From Pseudomonas sp. FeN3W (GTDB taxonomy: Bacteria; Pseudomonadota; Gammaproteobacteria; Pseudomonadales; Pseudomonadaceae), in assembly GCA_030263805.2 (NCBI GenBank), contig CP136010.1, forward strand, positions 3,859,001 to 3,923,000: a DNA stretch of 64,000 bases, read 5' to 3'. Of the stretch, positions 48,602 through 57,732 are shown piece by piece. The notes beneath the pieces were generated by a model. It had not been told where the DNA came from. It was given only the letters and a program-made list of their open reading frames with translations, and did no database searches. The translations under genes and the position numbers were made by a program. The stretch's first letter is position 1, and each line of letters starts with the position of its first letter.

Positions 48602-49010
48602 CCGACAGCCGGCGCGAGCTGGCATCATCACCTGGCAGCTGGCCCAGACCTTCTGGGTCGGCGGCTTGTGGTTGCTGCAATTTCTGGTGTTGCCTGCCCT
48701 TGGACGCGTTGGGCTGGCACCTTTATTGATCGATGAAATCGCTGGCAGCCTGAAGCCGCTGTTGGTCGGCTTGGCCGCATTCTGTAGCGCACTGCAGGCG
48801 CTAGTCTTGGTTCAGGTGATGGGGCTGCGCGGCTTGTGGCGTGACGTTCGTGGTCAGCTTTTGCTGACGGTGATAATGCTCGCGGGCAGCCAGCTGTTGA
48901 TGCGGGCGGGCTGGTTCGAATCGCTCTACTGGGCCAGCTTCAGCTTTCTGGTGATGGCGCTGTGTGGCCTGATGCTGGTCTTGCAGCCCGCACCGGGACG
49001 CGAGTATTGA
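48579..49010 (+). CDS. DUF4149-like integral membrane protein
   Basis: The ~143-residue protein has four hydrophobic segments (WQLAQTFWVGGLWLLQFLVLP; PLLVGLAAFCSALQALVLVQV; LLLTVIMLAGSQLLM; WASFSFLVMALCGLMLVLQ) and a conserved GGLW near the N-terminus. Function is unknown. No ATG suits; TTG 48579, within the greA end, gives the frame, but a shorter start is possible. It lies between greA and yhbY, as in other pseudomonads. Confidence 0.75.
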   Translation: MSKSATSDRQPARAGIITWQLAQTFWVGGLWLLQFLVLPALGRVGLAPLLIDEIAGSLKPLLVGLAAFCSALQALVLVQVMGLRGLWRDVRGQLLLTVIMLAGSQLLMRAGWFESLYWASFSFLVMALCGLMLVLQPAPGREY

Positions 49011-49013
49011 GAA

Positions 49014-49036
49014 TGCGGCAGATTGAGTCTGCCGCA
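49014..49036. terminator. Bidirectional hairpin between convergent genes
   Basis: TGCGGCAGA pairs perfectly with TCTGCCGCA around TTGAG, between the 48579 gene and yhbY. No T-run follows, so efficiency is uncertain. Confidence 0.6.
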
Positions 49037-49043
49037 CACGATC

Positions 49044-49355
49044 TCAGGCCTGGAAGCGGTGAATATTCGAAAGCTGCTTGTTCGGCTTCGGATTCTTGCG
49101 ATACACCAAGGCCATCTTGCCGATGGTCTGTACCAGCTCGCACTTGCCGATCTTGCACAGTTCTTCCATGAGTGCACGGCGATCCTCGCGCTCTGCGAGG
49201 CGGAACTGGATCTTGATCAGCTCATGATCGTTCAGGGCCCGCTCGAGTTCGGCTTGAACGCCTTCTGTCAGTCCGTTCTCGGCTACGATCAGGACCGGTT
49301 TCAGATGGTGGCCGATGGATTTGTACTGCTTCTTTTGCTCGTTGGTGAGCGGCAT
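49044..49355 (-). CDS. yhbY: YhbY, CRS1-YhbY-domain RNA-binding protein
   Basis: The 103-residue ribosome-assembly protein associates with pre-50S particles in enterics. The CRM-domain core is KSIGHHLKPVLIVAENGLTEGV, HELIKIQFRLAER and VQTIGKMALVYRKN, where GxxG-like loops bind RNA. It is usually divergent from ftsJ, which is missing here. Confidence 0.94.
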   Translation of the reverse strand: MPLTNEQKKQYKSIGHHLKPVLIVAENGLTEGVQAELERALNDHELIKIQFRLAEREDRRALMEELCKIGKCELVQTIGKMALVYRKNPKPNKQLSNIHRFQA

Positions 49356-49829
49356 ATGTCGACCCTTGCGTCAGAACCTTGAAAAACGGCGGCTAGTGTA
49401 ACCGAGAGGTGCGGGACCGCACAGATGAGGCGTCCGCTTGGGGCATGCTGCATCGATCCATACGACTGAGATCTTCTGTCGGAGTCCGGGTGTGCGCTGG
49501 ATGCATCCGAATAGACGTTGCTAGCTGACGAAAAATCATGCCGGCCTTGTGATTGTCCATACGGCCCCAATATGAATTGCAGAGCTACGTCGCGGGGATG
49601 CACTGCTTCAAAATGTGGCGAATAGCGTTCGGTGCAAATTGCCATATCTTGCGGTCTATCAGGCAGGCATTCAGTTGAATGGACGTCTCAGTGTTACAAG
49701 GGCTAGGCTGTTTCATAGGGTTACAGACCGGCTGCCAGTTCCAGCACGTTGTGTAGTAAGTTAGGCCGAGCAACCAACCGGCCGTCATGCGGCCCGCAGA
49801 CAACGGGTTTGCTCCAGAGGGTAGTTAAT
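49356..49829. other. Atypical intergenic region where ftsJ/rlmE is expected
   Basis: About 470 bases lie between yhbY and ftsH, AT-richer than the neighbours. In other pseudomonads ftsJ (rlmE, ~620 bp) sits here. No S-adenosylmethionine motif (such as DLGAAPGGW) appears on either strand. Short minus frames at 49301-49645 and 49585-49803 lack ribosome sites and family resemblance. It must hold promoters for yhbY and ftsH. Confidence 0.6.
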
Positions 49830-51749
<1,920 letters not shown>

Positions 51750-51795
51750 CGGTAGGCGGAAGCCGATCGCATCGGATGCATGACATCGGAGTAAA

Positions 51796-51825
51796 CCAGA
51801 AGGGGCGCATAGGCGCCCCTTCTGG
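51796..51825 (+). terminator. Terminator hairpin after ftsH
   Basis: A 13-bp perfect stem (51796-51808 with 51813-51825) with a 4-base loop lies 46 bases after the ftsH stop. Only TGTAAATTG follows, so it may be partial and let some transcripts into folP. Confidence 0.75.
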
Positions 51826-51916
51826 TGTAAATTGTCCAGCCCGCTGCGCCATGGTGGTGCGGCCGGTGTTGGGGCGCCTGTTCAAGCCGCCCGGCCTGAA
51901 AGCTCAAGGCTCGTAA

Positions 51917-52768
51917 ATGACCGAATCGTTTCCTCACGCTCGGCTGGTCTGTGGCAGCCGAGCGCTAGATCTTTCCCGTCCGCATGTGATGGGCATTCTC
52001 AATGTCACGCCCGATTCTTTCTCTGATGGTGGCCGCTTTGCCGAGCGCGAAGCAGCGCTGCGGCATGCCGAAGCAATGGCGGTGGCCGGGGCTACGCTGA
52101 TCGATGTTGGTGGCGAGTCTACGCGCCCTGGCGCACGCGCCGTCTCGCCGACCGAGGAGCTGGAGCGGGTCGCACCGATCGTCGAGATGATCGCGCGCGA
52201 GCTCGACGTGGTCGTTTCGGTGGATACGTCCACGCCCGCAGTCATTCGCGAGTGTGCGAGGCTGGGTGCTGGGCTGATCAACGACGTGCGCTCGCTGCAG
52301 CGCGACGGCGCGCTGGATGCCGCGGCTGGCGCTGGCCTGCCAGTCTGCCTGATGCATATGCGCGGCGAGCCCGGCGATATGCAGAACGATCCCCGCTATG
52401 ACGACGTTGTGGAAGAGGTTTGTTCGTTTCTTGAGCAGCGAATGAGTGCGTGTGTCGCGGCAGGGATCCCGAGCGATCGCATCGTTCTCGACCCCGGCTT
52501 CGGGTTCGCCAAGACGCTGAGTCATAATCTTGTGCTGTTCAGGCGCATGGAGGTGCTTCATCGACTGGGGCGGCCGTTGCTGGTCGGAGTCTCGCGCAAG
52601 AGCATGATCGGTGCCGTGCTGGGTCATCCCGTCGATGAGCGTTTGTACGGCAGCCTGGCATTGGCGGCGCTTGCCGTAGGCAAGGGGGCGCGGATTGTGC
52701 GTGTGCACGATGTTGCCGAGACGGTTGATGTGGTTCGAATGATTGCTGCAGTGCAGGCGGCGGAATAG
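51917..52768 (+). CDS. folP: FolP, dihydropteroate synthase
   Basis: The 283-residue folate-pathway enzyme joins p-aminobenzoate to the pterin pyrophosphate and is the sulfonamide target. It shows HVMGILNVTPDSFSDGG, IDVGGESTRPGA, INDVRSLQ, LMHMRGEPG, VLDPGFGFAKT and GVSRKSMIG, all standard DHPS loops. It leads folP-glmM, with glmM 10 bases downstream. Confidence 0.96.
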   Translation: MTESFPHARLVCGSRALDLSRPHVMGILNVTPDSFSDGGRFAEREAALRHAEAMAVAGATLIDVGGESTRPGARAVSPTEELERVAPIVEMIARELDVVVSVDTSTPAVIRECARLGAGLINDVRSLQRDGALDAAAGAGLPVCLMHMRGEPGDMQNDPRYDDVVEEVCSFLEQRMSACVAAGIPSDRIVLDPGFGFAKTLSHNLVLFRRMEVLHRLGRPLLVGVSRKSMIGAVLGHPVDERLYGSLALAALAVGKGARIVRVHDVAETVDVVRMIAAVQAAE

Positions 52769-52778
52769 GGAAGGCACC

Positions 52779-54116
52779 ATGAGTAGAAAATATTTCGGCA
52801 CCGATGGAATTCGTGGGCATGTCGGGCAGGCTCCGATCACCCCGGACTTCATGCTCAAGCTGGGTTGGGCGGCTGGCATGGCCTTTCGCAAACAGGGGAA
52901 GTGCCGGATTCTGATCGGCAAGGACACGCGTATTTCGGGCTATATGTTCGAGTCGGCGTTGCAGGCTGGCTTGTCGGCGGCTGGCGCGGACGTGCTGTTG
53001 CTTGGGCCTATGCCCACCCCCGCGGTCGCCTATCTGACGCGTACTTTCCACGCTGAGGCGGGCATCGTGATCAGCGCCTCGCACAATCCGCATCACGATA
53101 ACGGAATCAAGTTCTTTTCCGGTCGCGGCACCAAGCTTCCTGATGAAGTCGAGCTGATGATCGAGGAGTTGATCGATGCGCCGATGACCGTGGTCGAGTC
53201 GGCGCAGCTTGGCAAGGCGTCCCGCATCAATGACGCGGCTGGCCGTTATATCGAGTTCTGCAAGAGCAGCGTGCCGACCAGCACCGATTTCTCCGGGTTG
53301 AAACTGGTGATCGACTGCGCACATGGCGCGACCTACAAGGTGGCACCTAGTGTGTTCCGTGAGCTGGGCGCCGAGGTGGTCGTGATAGGTGCGCAGCCGG
53401 ACGGTCTGAACATCAATGCCGATGTCGGCTCCACTCATGTTGGGCAACTGCAGAAGGCGGTTGTCGATCATGGGGCGGACCTGGGCATCGCCTTCGATGG
53501 CGACGGCGACAGGGTAATGATGGTCGACCACACCGGTGCAGTCGTGGATGGCGACGAACTGCTTTACATCATTGCGACGGATTTGCAGGAGCGAGATCGG
53601 TTGGCTGGGGGCGTGGTCGGCACGCTGATGAGTAACCTGGGGCTTGAGCTTGCCTTGAAAGCGCGGGAAATACCTTTCACTCGTGCCAAGGTGGGGGATC
53701 GCTACGTGATCGCGGAGATGCTCGAGCGCGGCTGGGCATTGGGCGGGGAAAACTCCGGGCATATAGTCTGTGCGCAGCACACTACGACGGGCGATGCGAT
53801 CATCGCGGCCTTGCAGGTGGTGCTGGCACTTCGTCGGCGTGGCCAGACGCTCGCTCAGGAGCGACTGGCCTGGCACAAGTGCCCTCAGGTGCTGATCAAT
53901 GTGCGCTTTGCTGGCGACCGCGATCCTATCTCACATCCTAGTGTGCAGGCTGCTTGCGACAGTGTTACTGAGCGCATGGGTGGGCGTGGCCGCGTGCTGT
54001 TGCGCAAATCCGGAACCGAGCCGCTGGTACGTGTCATGGTTGAAGGCGATGACGAAAGTCAGGTGCGTGGCATGGCTGAGGAACTGGCGAAGGTCGTCAC
54101 CGAAGTTTGTGCGTAA
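52779..54116 (+). CDS. glmM: GlmM, phosphoglucosamine mutase
   Basis: The 445-residue enzyme converts glucosamine-6-phosphate to the 1-phosphate for peptidoglycan and LPS. It begins MSRKYFGTDGIRG, has the phosphoserine loop ISASHNPHHDNG (Ser101), the metal loop FDGDGDRVM, the sugar loop GGENSGHI and phosphate-binding RKSGTEPLVRVM. ATG 52779 follows GGAAGG; the frame opens earlier in folP. Confidence 0.97.
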   Translation: MSRKYFGTDGIRGHVGQAPITPDFMLKLGWAAGMAFRKQGKCRILIGKDTRISGYMFESALQAGLSAAGADVLLLGPMPTPAVAYLTRTFHAEAGIVISASHNPHHDNGIKFFSGRGTKLPDEVELMIEELIDAPMTVVESAQLGKASRINDAAGRYIEFCKSSVPTSTDFSGLKLVIDCAHGATYKVAPSVFRELGAEVVVIGAQPDGLNINADVGSTHVGQLQKAVVDHGADLGIAFDGDGDRVMMVDHTGAVVDGDELLYIIATDLQERDRLAGGVVGTLMSNLGLELALKAREIPFTRAKVGDRYVIAEMLERGWALGGENSGHIVCAQHTTTGDAIIAALQVVLALRRRGQTLAQERLAWHKCPQVLINVRFAGDRDPISHPSVQAACDSVTERMGGRGRVLLRKSGTEPLVRVMVEGDDESQVRGMAEELAKVVTEVCA

Positions 54117-54181
54117 TCGCGCTTGCCAGGGCGTTTGCTGTTGAGTAACATCTGCGCCCACTTTGACCGATGAGGTAAAGC

Positions 54182-54937
54182 ATGCGTCGCCCCATGGTAG
54201 CTGGTAACTGGAAAATGAACGGTACCCGCGCTAGCGTCGCAGAGCTTGTCGAATCTCTCCGGATGCAGGTTTTGCCTGCGGATGTCGAGATTGCGGTGTT
54301 TCCCTCCGCTGTGCATGTCTCTCAGGTTCTGGATGGTGTTGATGGCAAGCATGTTGCCGTCGGTACCCAGGATTGTGCGGCGCAGAATGGCTTTGGGGCG
54401 CTGACCGGTGAAGTATCGGCTGAGCAGTTCGCTGATTTCGGTTGTAAGTGGGTTCTGGTTGGGCACTCCGAGCGCCGCCTGTTGTTGGGTGAGACGGACG
54501 AAGTGGTCAGTCGCAAGTTTTTGGCAGCGCAGGTGGGTGGTCTAAAGCCTGTGTTGTGCCTGGGTGAGGCGCTCGAAGAGCGAGAAGCAGGCAAGACGCT
54601 TGAGGTGATTGGGCGTCAGTTGGCACGGGTGCTGGATGACCACGGTGTCTCCGCATTCGAGTCGGCGGTTATTGCTTATGAGCCGGTTTGGGCGATTGGT
54701 AGCGGCTTGACCGCAACGCCTGAGCAGGCTCAAGAAGTGCATGCCGCCATTCGAGAGCAGTTGTCGCGTCATGATCGCCGCACCGCTGAAGGTGTAAGGC
54801 TTCTGTACGGTGGCAGTGTCAAGGCGGAAAATGCCGCTGAGCTATTCGCGATGGCGGATATTGACGGGGGGCTGGTTGGTGGGGCCTCTCTGAAAGCGGA
54901 TGAATTTGGTGCGATCTGTCGCGCCGCGGGGAACTGA
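54182..54937 (+). CDS. tpiA: TpiA, triosephosphate isomerase
   Basis: The 251-residue glycolytic enzyme interconverts DHAP and glyceraldehyde-3-phosphate. It has MVAGNWKMNGT (Lys), catalytic His in WVLVGHSERR, catalytic Glu in AYEPVWAIGSG and the phosphate loop LLYGGSVKAEN. GAGG lies upstream of the ATG. secG follows 4 bases after its stop. Confidence 0.98.
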   Translation: MRRPMVAGNWKMNGTRASVAELVESLRMQVLPADVEIAVFPSAVHVSQVLDGVDGKHVAVGTQDCAAQNGFGALTGEVSAEQFADFGCKWVLVGHSERRLLLGETDEVVSRKFLAAQVGGLKPVLCLGEALEEREAGKTLEVIGRQLARVLDDHGVSAFESAVIAYEPVWAIGSGLTATPEQAQEVHAAIREQLSRHDRRTAEGVRLLYGGSVKAENAAELFAMADIDGGLVGGASLKADEFGAICRAAGN

Positions 54938-54941
54938 ACAG

Positions 54942-55325
54942 ATGTTGCAGACTGTCGTGATTGTGGTGCATCTGCTGGTTGCTCTAGGTGTTGTTGCGCT
55001 CGTGCTGCTACAGCAGGGCAAGGGTGCGGATGCTGGTGCTTCGTTCGGTTCGGGTGCTTCGGCAACTGTTTTCGGAAGCCAAGGTTCTGCTACCTTTTTG
55101 AGTCGGCTTACTGCTATACTCGCCGGCGTTTTTTTCGTGACCAGTCTGGGTTTGGCGTTCTTCGCGAAGCAGCAGGCTGATCAGTTGTCCCGGGCAGGGC
55201 TGCCGGATCCAGCTGTGCTGGAAGTGCCGGTCAGCAAGCCGGCAGTGGAAGACGTTCCTGTGCTCGAGCAGCGCAAGCCTGCGGATACTGCAGGTGATCT
55301 CCCCGAGGTGGAGGAAGGGCAATAA
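54942..55325 (+). CDS. secG: SecG, preprotein translocase subunit
   Basis: The 127-residue inner-membrane subunit of SecYEG has two transmembrane helices (VVIVVHLLVALGVVALVLLQQG and LTAILAGVFFVTSLGLAFF) separated by the conserved Gly/Ser-rich GASFGSGASATVFGSQGSATFL loop. A variable charged tail of about 45 residues follows. ATG 54942 (MLQTVVIV) is chosen over a frame from 54900 inside tpiA. It is followed 7 bases later by tRNA-Leu, probably on the same transcript. Confidence 0.96.
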   Translation: MLQTVVIVVHLLVALGVVALVLLQQGKGADAGASFGSGASATVFGSQGSATFLSRLTAILAGVFFVTSLGLAFFAKQQADQLSRAGLPDPAVLEVPVSKPAVEDVPVLEQRKPADTAGDLPEVEEGQ

Positions 55326-55332
55326 GGTTTTT

Positions 55333-55418
55333 GCCGAGGTGGTGGAATTGGTAGACACGCTACCTTGAGGTGGTAGTGGCCATAGGCTGTAGGGGTTCGA
55401 GTCCCCTCCTCGGTACCA
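55333..55418 (+). tRNA. tRNA-Leu (GAG anticodon)
   Basis: An 86-nt class II tRNA: acceptor GCCGAGG pairs with CCTCGGT before ACCA; anticodon stem CTACC/GGTAG encloses loop TTGAGGT (anticodon GAG); a variable arm TGGCCATAGGCTGTA and T-loop GTTCGAGTC follow. The 3' CCA is encoded. It lies directly after secG, as in other pseudomonads. Confidence 0.97.
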
Positions 55419-55427
55419 AACAAGCAG

Positions 55428-55451
55428 GCCCGCCTAGTGCGGGCTTTCTTG
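55428..55451 (+). terminator. Terminator after tRNA-Leu
   Basis: GCCCGC pairs with GCGGGC around CTAGT, followed by TTTCTTG. Confidence 0.75.
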
Positions 55452-55512
55452 TGTTTAAGGGTTTCGGTTGACCTGTATTAGGCATGGGTCGTATAATTCG
55501 TGCCCAGTTTGA

Positions 55513-55589
<77 letters not shown>

Positions 55590-55599
55590 GTCGATAAAG

Positions 55600-55622
55600 A
55601 GCCCCTGTACAGGGGCTTTTTA
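55600..55622 (+). terminator. Terminator after tRNA-fMet
   Basis: AGCCCCT-GT-ACAGGGGCT stem followed by TTTTTATT, about 95 bases upstream of rimP; rimP-nusA transcription must read through or start afterwards. Confidence 0.85.
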
Positions 55623-55716
55623 TTAGCTTGAGGCCAGGTCGCCGGCATTTACAGGCGGTCAAAGGGATGGGCGTTTCGCCCATTTTTCATTTGTACAGCA
55701 TGCGCGAGGGACTTCG

Positions 55717-56175
55717 ATGTCGAGCAAGCTAGAACAGTTGCAGGCCTTGTTGGCCCCGGTGGTTGAGGCGCTTGGCTATCAGTGCTGGGGTATTGAGTTC
55801 ATTTCCCAGGGGCGGCATTCACTGCTGCGTGTCTATATCGACCATGCCGATGGCATCCTCATCGATGATTGCGAGAAAGTCAGTCGTCAATTGAGCGGTG
55901 TGCTCGATGTGGAAGATCCGATCAGCGTGGACTACACCCTTGAGGTTTCTTCTCCTGGCATGGATCGGCCGCTGTTCACGATCGAACAGTACACGGCCCA
56001 TGTTGGTGACCAGGTAAAAATAAAGCTGCGCTCGCCCTTTGAGGGCAGGCGCAATTTCCAGGGTCTTCTCCGTGGGGTGGAAGAGCAGGATGTCGTGGTG
56101 CAGGTGGATGACCATGAATACCTGCTGCCGATCGACTTGATCGATAAGGCCAACATCATTCCCCGTTTTGACTGA
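55717..56175 (+). CDS. rimP: RimP, ribosome maturation factor
   Basis: The 152-residue 30S assembly factor has an N-terminal alpha/beta domain (LAPVVEALGYQCWGIEFISQGRHSLLRVYID) with the signature LEVSSPGMDRPLF, and a C-terminal SH3-like domain ending LPIDLIDKANIIPRFD. GAGGG precedes the ATG. It is first of rimP-nusA-infB-rbfA-truB-rpsO-pnp. Confidence 0.96.
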   Translation: MSSKLEQLQALLAPVVEALGYQCWGIEFISQGRHSLLRVYIDHADGILIDDCEKVSRQLSGVLDVEDPISVDYTLEVSSPGMDRPLFTIEQYTAHVGDQVKIKLRSPFEGRRNFQGLLRGVEEQDVVVQVDDHEYLLPIDLIDKANIIPRFD

Positions 56176-56222
56176 GAACGGATCCCGCGGACCCCAATGG
56201 ATTGCGAAAGGCGAGGCGTACG

Positions 56223-57704
56223 ATGAGCAAAGAAGTACTGCTGGTTGTGGAGTCGGTGTCCAATGAAAAGGGCGTACCGGCGAGTGTGATTTTCGAAGCG
56301 CTTGAGCTGGCCTTGGCCACCGCTACCAAGAAGCGCTACGAGGACGAAGTTGATCTGCGTGTGGAAATCAATCGCCACAATGGCAGCTACGAAACCTTCC
56401 GTCGCTGGACTGTCGTAGACGACGAGCACTTCGAGGATCCGGCCCATCAGTTGGCATTGGATCAGGCTCAGGCGCGTAATCCCGACGCCAAGCTTGGTGA
56501 TGTGTTCGAAGAGAAGATCGAGTCCATCGAGTTCGGCCGTATTGCGGCGCAGACCGCCAAGCAGGTCATCGTGCAGAAAGTGCGTGAGGCCGAGCGTGCG
56601 CAGGTGGTAGAAGCCTATCGTGATCGTCTGGGTGAGATCATCTCCGGTACGGTCAAGAAAGTGACCCGCGATAGCGTTATCGTCGACCTCGGCAATAACG
56701 CCGAAGCGTTGCTGGCTCGCGAAGACATCATTGCGCGTGAAACCTTCCGCGTCGGTGCCCGGGTTCGCGCGCTGCTCAAGGAAATTCGCACCGAGAACCG
56801 CGGCCCGCAGCTGATCCTGTCGCGTACTGCGCCGCAGATGCTGATCGAGCTGTTCCGCATAGAAGTGCCAGAAATCGCCGAAGGCCTTATCGAGGTCATG
56901 GGCGCGTCGCGTGATCCGGGGTCGCGGGCCAAGATCGCTGTCCGTTCGAAAGACAAACGCATCGATCCGCAGGGCGCGTGCATCGGCATGCGCGGTTCGC
57001 GGGTTCAGGCCGTCTCTGGCGAAATTGGCGGCGAACGCGTCGATATCGTCCTGTGGGATGAAAACCCGGCCCAGTTCGTCATCAATGCGATGGCTCCGGC
57101 TGAAGTGGCCGCGATCATCGTCGACGAAGACGCTCATGCCATGGATATCGCGGTTGCCGAAGACAATCTGGCGCAGGCGATCGGCCGTGGCGGTCAGAAC
57201 GTGCGCCTGGCCAGTCAGCTTACCGGTTGGACGCTCAACGTCATGACCGAAGCGGACATCCAGGCCAAGCAGCAAGAGGAAGCCGGCGACATCCTGCGCA
57301 ACTTCATCGATGAGCTGGATGTTGATGAGGAGCTGGCGCAGGTGCTGGTGGAAGAGGGCTTCACCTCCCTCGAAGAGATTGCCTATGTCCCCATGGAGGA
57401 AATGCTTGGCATCGAAGGCTTCGACGAAGACATCGTCAATGAGCTGCGTACGCGGGCCAAGGATCGCCTGCTGACCAAGGCCATTGCCAACGAGGAGAAG
57501 CTTGCGGATGCCCAGCCGGCTGAAGATCTGCTGGCACTCGATGGCATGGATAAAGAACTGGCGGTCGAGTTGGCCGTGCGGGGCGTCATCACCCGCGAAG
57601 ACCTGGCCGAGCAGTCGATAGACGACCTGCTCGACATAGACGGCATCGATGAAGAGCGTGCCGGCAAGCTGATCATGGCCGCCCGAGCCCATTGGTTCGA
57701 GTAA
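56223..57704 (+). CDS. nusA: NusA, transcription elongation/termination factor
   Basis: The 493-residue RNA-polymerase-binding protein has an N-terminal domain (MSKEVLLVVESVSNEKGV), an S1 domain (ISGTVKKVTRDSVIVDLG), two KH domains with RIDPQGACIGMRGSRVQ and NLAQAIGRGGQNVRLA GxxG loops, and two C-terminal acidic repeats as in enteric NusA. ATG 56223 is preferred to 56202, with GAGGCG upstream. It often regulates its own operon. Confidence 0.98.
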   Translation: MSKEVLLVVESVSNEKGVPASVIFEALELALATATKKRYEDEVDLRVEINRHNGSYETFRRWTVVDDEHFEDPAHQLALDQAQARNPDAKLGDVFEEKIESIEFGRIAAQTAKQVIVQKVREAERAQVVEAYRDRLGEIISGTVKKVTRDSVIVDLGNNAEALLAREDIIARETFRVGARVRALLKEIRTENRGPQLILSRTAPQMLIELFRIEVPEIAEGLIEVMGASRDPGSRAKIAVRSKDKRIDPQGACIGMRGSRVQAVSGEIGGERVDIVLWDENPAQFVINAMAPAEVAAIIVDEDAHAMDIAVAEDNLAQAIGRGGQNVRLASQLTGWTLNVMTEADIQAKQQEEAGDILRNFIDELDVDEELAQVLVEEGFTSLEEIAYVPMEEMLGIEGFDEDIVNELRTRAKDRLLTKAIANEEKLADAQPAEDLLALDGMDKELAVELAVRGVITREDLAEQSIDDLLDIDGIDEERAGKLIMAARAHWFE

Positions 57705-57732
57705 GTAATTAGCGGCCTGAGGAGAGAAATGC

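Noticed and set aside
49301..49645. 114-codon minus-strand frame overlapping the yhbY start
   Set aside because: Overlaps a real gene, lacks a ribosome site and family resemblance; it is not an ftsJ remnant.
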